NCBI GenBank assembly: GCA_914767715.1
Contig: OU612067.1
Span: 23,222,162-23,286,161, forward strand
Reading direction: 5' to 3'
DNA: 64,000 nt
Source of the DNA: Membranipora membranacea
Lineage: Eukaryota; Bryozoa; Gymnolaemata; Cheilostomatida; Membraniporidae
How positions within the stretch are numbered: the stretch's first letter is position 1; each line of letters starts with the position of its first letter. A program made the translations under genes and the position numbers. Below the pieces are notes generated by a model that made no database searches, was not told the origin of the DNA, and was given only the letters and a program-made list of their open reading frames with translations. Positions 1 to 12,000 of the stretch are shown here, piece after piece.

Positions 1-8
1 TTATATAT
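1..8 (-). CDS. First bases of the downstream caspase exon, copy A (cut by window edge)
   Basis: The minus strand reads a pyrimidine-rich acceptor ending TTTTACAG, then ATATATAA. These are the same bases that begin the caspase exon at 63148 in the right-hand copy. Only 8 bases are inside the window, so the identity rests on the duplication. Confidence 0.6.
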
Positions 9-3000
9 CTGTAAAACAAGGAGGGCAAGAGAGAGATAAGTAGAGATAGTGCACACTACTGCATAGAGTATAATGTGTAAACTATAGACGTGAAATTAAT
101 AGTGTTGTACACCAGGGTCGTAGTTTAGCAACAATGGTATGGGATGTGGAAATCCTTGAGGGTGCGAAGTAAAGGGTATTGTAAGCTCTTAAGGCTCCAA
201 GGCGTTTTAATGATATAAGTAGCATAGGGAAGTCCCAAATAACTGATACTGACATGGAATATTCAATTATGGCATTTTAGGGGAGGCGGAGAGCCCCAGC
301 CTCCGCTAGAACTACGGGTCTGCACACTCTCAAAGTAACTGGGTTCTACACTAATAACAAATTGTGAAGCTCATTGAATACTTTTACCAGACTAGTTCTG
401 TTGAACAGTTCCTTTATCTCTGATTTCTCTGTTGGAGCTGGGCGTGGTCTGATCTCATGTAGATGTGTGTCTTCTGTAGAAGGTGAGAGATAACCTCCAC
501 CATCCTCAGATATAACACTGTCTGAGCGTCCTCTGGTCAAAGTTGCCTGCTCTGGTTCATTGTACTCCGTTGCTGAAACACAGCTTACCTCAGCTTGAGG
601 CTGCAAATCTTCATTCTCTTCTTCACCTGGAAATCAAAATAAATAGACACGTACTGACTTGTTCTAGAAGAGTGGAAAATTCAGTCTATAAATCTCAGCC
701 ATTCCACAGTTAATATCGGGGTATGTGCCTATTCATTCAAGTCATATAAGAAAGTGATGTTGACAATTGAAATGCTTATTGAGGTAAACTCACTAGAGCT
801 GTCCGGCACTGAATTAGTTGAGACATATTCCTCAAGCTGTGATATTCCTGTTTCAGTGATGCTAAAACCTGTAAAAAATAACAAAAAAAACACACAATTA
901 TACAATATTATGCATGTAAAAAAGTAGATTGCGAATTGTAAAACATTCATGTGCAATTTTATAGTAACATTGTCTTTTAGAAGTATATTAATTCACTCAC
1001 AGGGAAATCCGAAGGGTTTTGGGACAACAGATCCAGCCACTTTATTACATCGGCTTGTCTCGTCTCCGGTGTAGGCTGTGAGGCGAGAATTGAGGCGCTC
1101 ATAGCTGTAGTGTGATTGGTTAACTTTCTTGAACCATTTGGGATTGACCAGAGTTGTTGGTAACTTGTGTTGAGTCAGCAGACAGTGAGAGCAGTAGAAG
1201 ACATGTTCATAACGGACTCCTTTCCACACAGATTCTAGTTCAGATGTGAGCTGCTTCGTTGAATCTAACAGGCTCTTCCATGCATCACAAATTCTCTTAG
1301 CTGGTGTAAGAACTATCAGTGACACCTGTTTCTTGTTCTGGTCATGTAACAGATATCTCATTATTCCATTATCTTCTTGTACTTGAGCGCCGTTGCTACC
1401 TGCTGCAACTGTATTGGCTGGATTGATGTGTATGTCTAGAAACCCTGCAGTAATCAGGTCAAAGATGTACCCAGGTACCGACATACCGTTGAGATACAGA
1501 TCGATTTTCAGTGGAAATAGCTTTGGGCTAGGTTTAGCTGCAGATATGATTTGACTGCTGAAATAAGGAATGATGAACTTCATGCTGTCATCTTCTCTCC
1601 CTATGGGCCCGCAAATCAGGTGGAATGTTTTCAGAAGTGTTACGCCCACCTCAGCTGGCAGCTCTGATTCAGATTTGAGCAGATTGTGAAGCAGGGCAGC
1701 ATCGATGACCCCTGTTGTTTTGAAATCCTCCACCATTTTCACATACTCTCGTTTGTCAACATTTCTGTCATAGAATCGGTAGGGCACAAAGACCTCAATA
1801 CGATCATCCCATGTTTGGTCAATCCGATGATCATACAGTGTCCCTATGAGAGAGACAAGAACATCAGGTCGGTGGAATATATATTCACACAGCTTGTCAT
1901 TGTTTTGATACCACATTATTCTTCCTATTTCATGAATGTATTGTAAGATATATCGTTTTCTGCTCTTACGGAAACCTTTCACAATGTCAGTAACCTTAAT
2001 GAAAGGCCTGTCTGTCTGCACGGTAAGATCCATAAGTGTCTTATACCAGCTACCTGGTATCTCCGTCATAAGATGAGAACCAACTTCGCTAAGGGCGTTC
2101 TTAAGAGAATAAATAACAGTTTCAGTTGAAGTAGCAGATAACTCCAATACAATATTGATGAGGGACTTAGATTTGTCACTGAAACTTGTCATAGAAAAGA
2201 ACGGGCTTGTAGGGGAACCAGCGCTCTCTTCTGCCTCTATTATCTGGAGGCGCAGTTTTTCTGCTGTTGCAATAAGTTGCTGCTTTCTGATATTAAGCTG
2301 CTCTTCAGTAAGCTTATCAGTATGCGTGAGAACTAGCACTGGTTGACCAAGGTTAGGACGTGCTAAGTAGACGTGAGATATCCATCTCATGCAAAGATCT
2401 TGTGTTGCAGCATCCTCTCCTTTATCAGTCACCAAACTGTCAAACTCTGCTATATCTATGACAAGAAGAGGGACAGACTGAGTTTTAAATGTTAATTGGT
2501 GGGCAAAGTGATATACTTTATGCCCACCAAAGTCAATGAAAACCAGTGTAGATTTGTCATCCACTTCCGCTTCACAGATATTGAATACTCGAGTTGCTTC
2601 ATCCAGCTTGGAGTCTGTAGCAGATCGTTTTGTCAGCACCCGCTGGTTTTCCTGAACACTTCTAACCAGGCTTGTTTTTCCAGCTCCACTTTTGCCGAAC
2701 ACAGTTACTGGGATAAGTTTTACGTTGCTTTCTCGCTTGAACTTTAGATCATCTAGATACTTCTGTAGAGCTGCTCCACCCTGTTTAATGACGGCGTAGG
2801 GAGGAGATAAAAGTGCCAGGCAGCCTTCGTAGTCGAAGTCTGTAAGTGTTTTGTTGTTGAAGAGTCTCTCAGGTATTGATTTGAGTTTCTTGTTGTCGCT
2901 TACATCCAGTGATGTTAACTGTTTGAGGTTCCCAAGGCTGTAAAAAATAACCATATTTGTTAGCTGTGGTATGAATTTTGCTTGTTTTGAGAATATTAAT

Positions 3001-6000
3001 GATAAATTGTTAACTATTGTTGATTTAGCAATGGAAGTCTGTCTGTGTTTTGTGGTTTAGAGGTGAGTTGATTGTTGGATCTTATATCCAGTGATTGTTA
3101 ACTGTTCGAGCTTCCCAAGGCTGCCATAATCACCATATTTATAAGCTATGCTTTGTCTTTTGCTTGATTGGAGAATATTAATTATTATTGATATAGCACT
3201 GACCTAGCCTATAAACCTTTGGTCTAGAAGAATTGCAATAATGGAGAAAATCTTGGTCAGATAATTGGCTGGATTGAATTTTGAATGCTGGGTTATATTC
3301 TTTGTGTATTGGGACAGGATCTCTTCAACGACTATTTGAGGAAACAACATTTATTATGCTTATTAATTCTATTTCTTTCACTAAGACACAAAAATAGTGA
3401 AACAATATGGAAAGCAAGATACTGCATTGATGCGGAATAGGTTAGCCTGCTCGTATTTAATAGCACAGATATTTGTTTTAGCATTTATTTTGATGATGAA
3501 AGTGTTTTGATTATCGATGCTTATGATCAATTTACGGGGGATTGCTATTTGATATTTGTTGTCAGGCTGCTCTTTTGATAAATTTCAGATCATCGAAAAT
3601 CCTTAATTCTCGGCCACTTGCATCTAATGAGAAAATATTATTGCATCCAGACAAGACAAATGACTGATCAAACGAATGTTTTTATCTGATAACATAAGTC
3701 TGTCTATATTTTTGTAGTTAACCGTGGAAGGGATAATACGTGCTTTTTGAGCTCTTTCTCCCTAACCCATCTTTTGTTGGTAACTTAAAAAAATTTAGTT
3801 ACCGAATCACAATGGAGCAGCCATTCACTATGATCCCATTCGATTTTCCACGTTGAATGAAGTTGACATTCTCAATTCAAATGGATTCCTACTACACTCA
3901 CGATGATAAAACTTGCCTGCCCGCCTGGTCGGGCCTCCCGGATTTTTTTTTTTCATGTGTGTTTATTGCTAAAGATAAAATTGATAATATATTTAGACAA
4001 AGTGAAATTGAGTGAGAGAAAGGCATAAGATTGAATCATAAAACGTGAATAATTGCAATATAAATATGTAAAAAGTAAAGGAACAGTCTGATAGTCTGCG
4101 GCTAGAGTGTAGACCGTCCAACTGTAAATCAGGAAGGTCAAATACAAGACACACCGGCAAGGACGCGTAGGACGAGTGCCCCCACCAGCTGCAGTCACCA
4201 CTGCCCCACAGACAGGAAGCTAGCCTCACGGGCACGCAAGTCTGAGAGCCTATCTCCACTCCCTTTAGGCACTTGCTGTACAGTGACACACCAGTGCATA
4301 ACAAGGACCTCCCACCCCGATTGTTGTTGGCTTTTTTTTACTTGAGGTAATTGTTTTCTGTGTTGTAAAAAGTTTTGCGTTTTAGATTCATCAGGAACTC
4401 AGTTGAGTATGTTTTTAAAAGGAGTTTTAAAGTAAAAATTTTAAGTAGCATTTGGATAATTCCCAAAGTTTAAAAAAATTATGTTACATGTTCTCTGAGT
4501 TTTTTGTTCAGAATAACACGTACACACACTTTTTGAAGAATAAACACTCGTCAAAGATTTGTGTTGGTGGCATGGCCATAGTCTTGTATGCTATCCATTC
4601 ATTCATTCATTCGCGGCTTCCATACGACACAGTTCTGAAAGCAAATGAAGCAACACAAACAAATATTGCATCGATGCTATTTCCATGATTCCATAACTCC
4701 TAAGATCAATGTGAAATCGAATCTTCAAAACATGTTGAGAGCAGCTTTAAAAGGTCTTTTTCCCAGCCCCCAGCACCCTCGGATGTTAACCTCTTCAACC
4801 TCTCCAACCCTCATATTACATCCACGAAGAGTAACATACTTAGAGATTGCCCACTACAATGTTCACCTTTACCTACAATGTCTACCTCTACAATGTCCAC
4901 CTCTACAACGCTTTGCTGAAATATTACCTTGAACCTCATGCACTCAATTTCCGAATACAAACCTAAGCAACAAATAAACCTATTGATCTTTGGTTATTTG
5001 AAACTAAGCGAAGGGGTCTGAAGTTGGTGTATGTGTAAATCTCAGTTGCGGACAGGTAGAAGTAATTTATTAATTGATCAACTAAACACTAAACACCTTG
5101 AATGCCGCCATTCAACTGACCCACTAATACCAATTTAAGTTAGTATAATTACATTCATGGTTTTTAAAGACAGGCAAATTCATGAAAATTAACTCATAGG
5201 AACATAAATGAATGTGAGTGTCTACAAATATGAGTATAATCATCCTGTCTGAGAAACTAGTCAAAGTTCTGCAGATCAAAATCTAGTTTGCCTCAGTCAC
5301 CTTACATTATTATTTATTTTCACATCACCACAACAACTTATTACTGGAAAATCCATATCATTATAACAATAAAGGATTTTATAAAGCTATACATACTGCT
5401 AATTTGGCGCACGAGTGGACCTACGGGCGTATGCATACGGTTAGCCGTGACTGCGTTGGTTAGATCTTTATGTTCCCTGGCCCAATATCCCCCCGTCATA
5501 TCACATAGACGTACTACAGCAAACTCACGAGGAGCAACATCAAGCTTGTCAACACCCCCACCCCAAACCTAGCGTCAAACCCCCACTGCCATGCGGACCG
5601 AGATGGAAATGTGCCTTAACTTCTATGGTGACGAGATCATGTCATTGAAAGCTGAACTTGCAGCCATTAAAACGGAGAAGATGAAGGAAACGGAGGCAAG
5701 TGCGGTGAAGGTAAAACAGGACGACGAAATGCGGCAGCAAGTGAATAAGCTTCAACAAGATCGTAACCTGAAACAACTGAGGATAACTGGAATACCCTTT
5801 ACAACTGCTGAGAACCTGACACTGCTCATGGAGAAGCTAGCTGAACTGATGAAGGTCGACAACTTTGCTAGAAATGCTATTGATTCAGTCTACCGCGGAA
5901 ATGTGAACACCGTACCACAACCTCCTCCATATTCATTCGATTCAAATCGCTAGCTATAAGAGATGAATTCAATGACGGACGTAAGCAGATTGGTCACCAC

Positions 6001-9000
6001 AGCATCACGACTGACAGCCTGGGTATGTCAACCAAATCCAAAATATGAGTATTTAAACCCGGCTGAGCAAAAACTCTTCTACCTAGCAAGACAGAAACAC
6101 GCTGAACTGCATTACAAGTATACATGGACCTACCACAATCAAGTATTCATGCGTAAGGAGAAGTCGTCTGACCTCATAAGAATTGTTGATGAAACAACGC
6201 TAGACAAACTGAAGTAAAGATGATACCACAAACTTAAAAATTTTTTTAGTCTCTCTTTTTATAACCATAACCAAATGGCCAGTGTACCTGAACTAGAAGA
6301 ATCATTTTTTGTAGAGCATTTTGCTAATATTTTACCATGTGAAGTAAATGAAAAGCTAGAAATCAGTAGTAGACCTTATCAGAACTTCATTTAAACATAC
6401 GTTGCCTAAGTCAGAAAATGGGACAGTTTGAATTGTTTCTAGCATCCCTGAATACAAAGTTTTCCTGCATCATTTTATCAGAGACATGGTTCTAATGTGA
6501 TACATTTTTACCTCAGTATTATATCGATGGTTATAATTTGTTTTCCAATTCCAGATCCAACCGAAGTGGAGGTGGCATTGCTATTTATGTGAGTCAGATG
6601 TTTGAGTGCAAAGATTTACTCACAAATTACCAATTTGGCTATACATCAAAGCGCAGTACAACTGACGCAAATAATAAGCTTATATGCTGGTTAATACACG
6701 TCCAAGATAATAAATCAATAAATGATTTATAGGCATTTATTGAAGGAGAGGCACTCAATAAAACCTGGTTGTGATAAAACCTGTTTGAGTTAATTTTGGA
6801 CCCCTTAATAATAGCACGCCTAACAAGTGGCTAACAGATTTAATTCTAGGCGTCAAGGTTATGATAACAGGACAGCAGCAAAGAACTCAAGGTCACCAGC
6901 CATTACTCAAAAACAAACATGGTAAAATTGTGATTAATGTGTTTATTCGAATCGCTGTTGTAAAGCTGTTTTCATCAGACTTGGTCGCCTCTATTATTGG
7001 CTAAAAATAATTTTTAGTGCCATTTCATTCGCCTGAATGCACGCCTAGTAAATAATGTGGTCGCCTTGACAACAGACGTCTATTGACAGGCGAATAAGCT
7101 TAATATCATAATGGAACAACCTTACAACAATTTTAATGATAGAGGCATTACCCAGGGTGTGCTTTTAGATTTTTCAAAAGCTTTTGATGCAATAAATCAT
7201 GGCATTCTTATCAAAAAAACTGAAATTTTTTAGATTTTCCTCTCCCTCTTGTCGACCTTTAGAAAATTATCTTTTAAACAGAAAACAATTTGTCTTGGTT
7301 AACGATGTTGAGTCAGGATTATTGCCAGTACAGATTGGTGTTCCCCAGGGTTCGGTTCTCGGGCCACTTTTATTTTTAATTTAAATTAACGACCTTTTAA
7401 ATGCAGCACCTGATCTAAATTATATACTTTTTGCCGATGATACAAACATTTTTAGTACTCAACCTGAAGTTATGAAAAGAACTTTACCTTTGATTAATGA
7501 ATGGTGTATCACCAACCGTCTTGTTATTAACTATGAGAAGCTATAGAAGCTATAGACAAGACCCAAACAAAATTTTTAACCCTGAAGAATTCAAGCTCGA
7601 ATTCGGGAACTCTATTTTAAAAGAAAAAGGAACCACCAAATTTTTAGGACTTGAGTTAGACTCCAACCTAACTTTCCATGAGCATTTTAAAAGCCTTAAA
7701 AAGAAATTAAATTTAACTCTGATGATCCGTCCGGCCATTGACAAAAGTCAATGGTTGACATATATTACAGCTTGTTTTATCCTCATCTGATATACGGATT
7801 AGAGTTCTGGGGCCATGCAAGTGATAGCCAACTACGACCAATACAGACTCTACAAAAAATGCTCTGCGAATCATTAAGGGAATTGGACCAGGGGCTCACA
7901 TTTCTAGTCATTTGGAAAAACCAACAACAAGCGAGGAAGGAGTTCCTTGTTGAGCGATGGCATATCCTTGTATGAGATGTATCAGACTGGATGGAATAAT
8001 TATGTTTGACCCTGCTGATTTAGAATAATACCGATACAATTTCATTCCTTGATCTTTCCATATTAAAAGATAAAATTACTGCTTGTGGTATTCAATAATT
8101 TGCAATGTGCATCCAAGTTTTATCTGCCAAATGCAATTACATTTGATTTATTCGTATATGGTATAAAATGTACAGAATAAGATCATGCCGATGATACCAT
8201 GTGATTTATCTGCACCTAATAGGTAATAAGGTAATTTCTTTAGACACCGGGCCTGGTGTGAGTTATTCTCTTATAGGTCTTTGTAGCAGAAACTAAAAAA
8301 ATATTGAGATGCTCTGTTCCTAGTGCCATCTGATTATTATCTCCTAATCTGAAAGTGAGTGCAATGGTGGTATTAAGGGATTGAGGCAAATGAACAACAG
8401 TTTTTCACAATTATTTATTTATTTTAATTGTTTTATGTATGACAATCAGCAGTGTAATAGTCACTTCAATTTCCTTGGATGTATGTTCAATCATTCCATG
8501 TTTTGATATTATATTGATAGAGAACAAAGTGCTTTTAATAAGCAATAATATTTTTAGTATCACCTCAGGACTTGACATTAATCAACCCCTACCCACAGAG
8601 TGATGTGATGACTGACTGGATGTGATATCACTTACTTAGCAGTAAGCATTGTCACGACTACTAGCAAGTAGTTTGAGTAGGCCGTACTTCTAGAGTACAC
8701 TGTGCAGATGAGCAGAGTAGCTAAAAGTGTGTCAGGTGATGATTATTACATGGTGGCTTAAGGCTTGTCAGGTGAAAATCATGACAGAGCGCGGAAAATG
8801 TCTGAAGTTTTATTCACTGCGCAAGGTATATTTGTTTCCTCATCACACCAGTTCCTGTATGAACTCATTTACACTTGAGTGTCATGGTGTGTTATATAAT
8901 CACTAATTGGCTGCACCTATGATATTCATGGTCGTAAATTACCAAGTCGCTCCATTTTTTTGTGATAAAATTTTGACCAAAAGCGTGGTAATTTCTATGA

Positions 9001-12000
9001 TATTACTTCATCCAGCATGGTCTCTGGATACAGCAGTTACAGTGGGTCTCAGTTCAAACCATGTTTTCATTCCACATATCCAGAGATTACTATGTAATGA
9101 TAAATGAGCAACACAAAAAGAGGTCTCATTATTTAATCTGAAGAATTTACATGAGCAGGGAGTTTTGTTGGTGATAGATGAGATGTCAGTAAAAGTACAA
9201 AAATGTGACAGGGGCTGCTGATAACTAGCATTCTGATATGGCAATTATGTCATTTTATGTCATAATTTTGACAACAGCTCCATTTGGCGATTGCCATCTT
9301 AGATAAGGGAAGAGAAATTTCAGTATAAATAGACATTAAATCAAATCATCTTATACTAATTTGGTGAAACCATTTATGAAGCACTGTCCCAAAATTTGCT
9401 GCAAATTTTGTATAGTACTATATCATGTAATATATGATACCCAAGCGCAAGGTTTTTATACCAAAATATTTTTACAAAAATCATTTTGATTACGGTAAAA
9501 AATGATAAAATGTTCACCTCTATTGTGAAATATCATATAAAACAACGAATCATAAGCTTTACACCGATTGTATATCACATGCCAATGTACATCTAACTGC
9601 TGGGTGTCTGTTTTGACGGATACGTATTGAACCAGTGAAATGTATATTAGCACCAAGATATTAATCGATTTCCTTGTCCTCATAGTTGTGACCAGCATCT
9701 CAAATCACCGGAGTGATTCCCCCGGTTTTTTTTCTAATGAGAACATATTTATGGTTTTCTGACATTAAAATCCAAATATTGAACTAGTACTGTAACAAAA
9801 CTCTCGATAGTTTAATAAACAGACCTGAATCCTAAGCTACAGTAAAGTTGCCAGCAACTCCCCATAATAATGATAAATCATGACAATACAATTTGTTACA
9901 AATAAACACAGAGAGGAAACAATACAGTTACAGTATATGATGAGTGATGGTGAGATAGAAGATATGACTCACCTCTCGGGTATACATCTCAGGTCACAGG
10001 AATTCACATTTATCTTCTTAAGGGACCTCATCCCTCCTAGTCCTTCAGGTAATGTCTGTAGGTTCGCATTATCGGATATATCTAACACCTCCAGTTCAGA
10101 CAGTGAGCAGATGCTGAGGGAACAAAAATTTCATTCAATAATTATATAGTTTTCCGACTGGCTGAGAAGAAAAATAACAACAATAATAATCACGGGATTT
10201 CTAATGTTTGGTAAAATAATTTAATGTTAAATCATGTCTAATTTTGCATACAAAGTACCACTAACAAAAAGTAGGTTGAGACTTCGGACAACCTTGATAA
10301 GCAAGCTAGGGGGCATGTTACAAGTGTGAAGCATCTTCTCTAACAAAAGAGACAAGAAGCAAAAGAGATGAGAGGCAGTGTTATGTTAAAGGGGCCCTTA
10401 TCAGCCTGCAGGCAATCAGTATCAATAAACCTAACTAAAACAGCAATACCACAGTGGTCAGTAAGCATAACAAACAGTTGATAGAGAATTTCTTATCCTA
10501 GTGATTTAAAAATAAGGATTTTTTTATCAGGATGTAAAATTAACTAAGTTTGACCATGCATATTCAGAATACTACCGATACATTCTCATTCCTAAAATTA
10601 AATATGTTGGGAGTTATCCTGTCATATAAATAAAGAAGATAACTACCTTTTGCCATGCGTATCAAAGGTGAACTTGACACCAAAATATTGCCTTTCTGAG
10701 AGAACCCTTGTATTTGTATCATTAGTATAAGATGTATAAAGTACAGATTCAGTTCAGTACATGAAACCCTGTTATCTATCTGCACCTGACAGGTACATAC
10801 TCTTTGTCAACAAATGTTAGATAGTCTGCTATAGGACATTGTAGCGGAAACTGACAAATATTGAGTTGTTTTGTTCATAATGTTATAAAGTGTTTTGTTA
10901 AATGTAATCACTAATTGGCTGCAGTTTAGTTTTTCTTGGTCCAAGATTCTGGAGTGTCCCAGTTTTTTTTGGATGTAATTTTCACCCTGTGTGGTATGCT
11001 CTACGATATTCCTTCATCCAGCATGGTCTCTGGATACAGCAGTTACAGTTAGTCTCAGTCAACCATGATGAGAGAACACAACTCCGAGTAGTGAATAGCG
11101 GGCTATCTAATTAGCGCCATCGACCCATTCTTTTTTGGGGATGGTGAGATGGCGCAATCGGTTAGCGCGCTTGTTATTCACTGCCAGGCGATTAGTGCTG
11201 CAGGAGTTGTGGGTTCGAGCCCCACTGGGGGAGCTTTCATTGTTGATTGTTCCAGCCCCCAGCACCCTCGGGTGTATACATCTCCTGTGTACTTGTCTAC
11301 TGACTGACTCATGGAAAGACATGTGACAGCATGGAAAGACATGCTGACAAGCTGGAAAGACAGCTAAACCTACTACAAGGGGTCCCAGCAATGGGCCATG
11401 TAAGGCCAATAACCCTAACACGTACGCTGTGTTTCATAGGGTGGCAATGGTGGATTGGAATGTGCTGTGGGATGAGAGAACACAACTCCGAGTAGTGAAT
11501 AGCGGGCTATCTAATTAGCGCCATCGACCCATTCTTTTTTGGGGATGGTGAGATGGCGCAATCGGTTAGCGCGCTTGCTATTCACTGCCAGGCGATTAGT
11601 GCCGCAGGAGTTGTGGGTTCGAGCCCCACTGGGGGAGCTTTCATTGTTGATTGTTCCAGCCCCCAGCACCCTCGGGTGTATACCTCTCCTAGTCTCAGTC
11701 AACCATGATTTCATTTGAGTATCTTGAAATTGCATGTTGATAACATTTTTGTGACAGTCACTGAGATAATGTTAGGTAGTAAAACATATCTAGAGGTAAC
11801 TATGTAATGATTAATGAGTAACACACACAAAAACGAAGAGCACTCATATAATTTAATCTGTGTCTTTTGCAACAGCCGGTTGTTTTATCAGGGGTAGATG
11901 AGATGTCATGTAAAAGTATAGAAATGTCACAGGGACTACTGATAATAAGCATTCAGATTGGAAGTGATGACTTTTGGATGTCATAATTCCGACAACAGCT

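Larger units (their letters stand above)
1..860. repeat. Left member of a long tandem duplication (matches 63141-64000)
   Basis: This stretch is collinear and almost identical with 63141-64000. Scattered single-base changes are seen, copy B carries about 24 extra bases near 63423-63445, and about 8 bases are missing from copy B near 63928. It covers two tail exons of the ROC-COR gene and the intron before the caspase. The period is about 63.14 kb. Confidence 0.93.
5400..8000 (+). mobile_element. Degenerate non-LTR retrotransposon (LINE), CR1/jockey-like
   Basis: Holds both ORFs of a LINE in decayed form. ORF1 (5591-5953) is a Lys/Glu-rich coiled coil followed by LRITGIP and a helical segment, typical of LINE ORF1 proteins. 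A reverse transcriptase follows in pieces: [13 protein letters not shown] (about 6630), [13 protein letters not shown] (about 7165), [12 protein letters not shown] (about 7340), the catalytic FADDT (about 7430) and a C-terminal [13 protein letters not shown] (about 7765). Stops and frameshifts near 6217, 6732, 7384 and 7750 break it, and the endonuclease is not recognisable. It sits in sense opposite to the host gene. Inactive. Confidence 0.85.

Noticed and set aside
572-590. A 16-base intron GTAAGCTGTGTTTCAG within the tail exon
   Set aside because: Too short to be spliced; GTAAGC was kept only as a possible donor to the far caspase acceptor.
9880-10149. Plus-strand open frames over the LRR exons (also 19973-20200)
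   Set aside because: They are the antisense of the minus-strand LRR exons, which have proper splice sites and LRR motifs.
11136-11640. Two real tRNA genes
   Set aside because: Both boxes are present, but the element has leader, body, dimer form and a target duplication, so it is a SINE.
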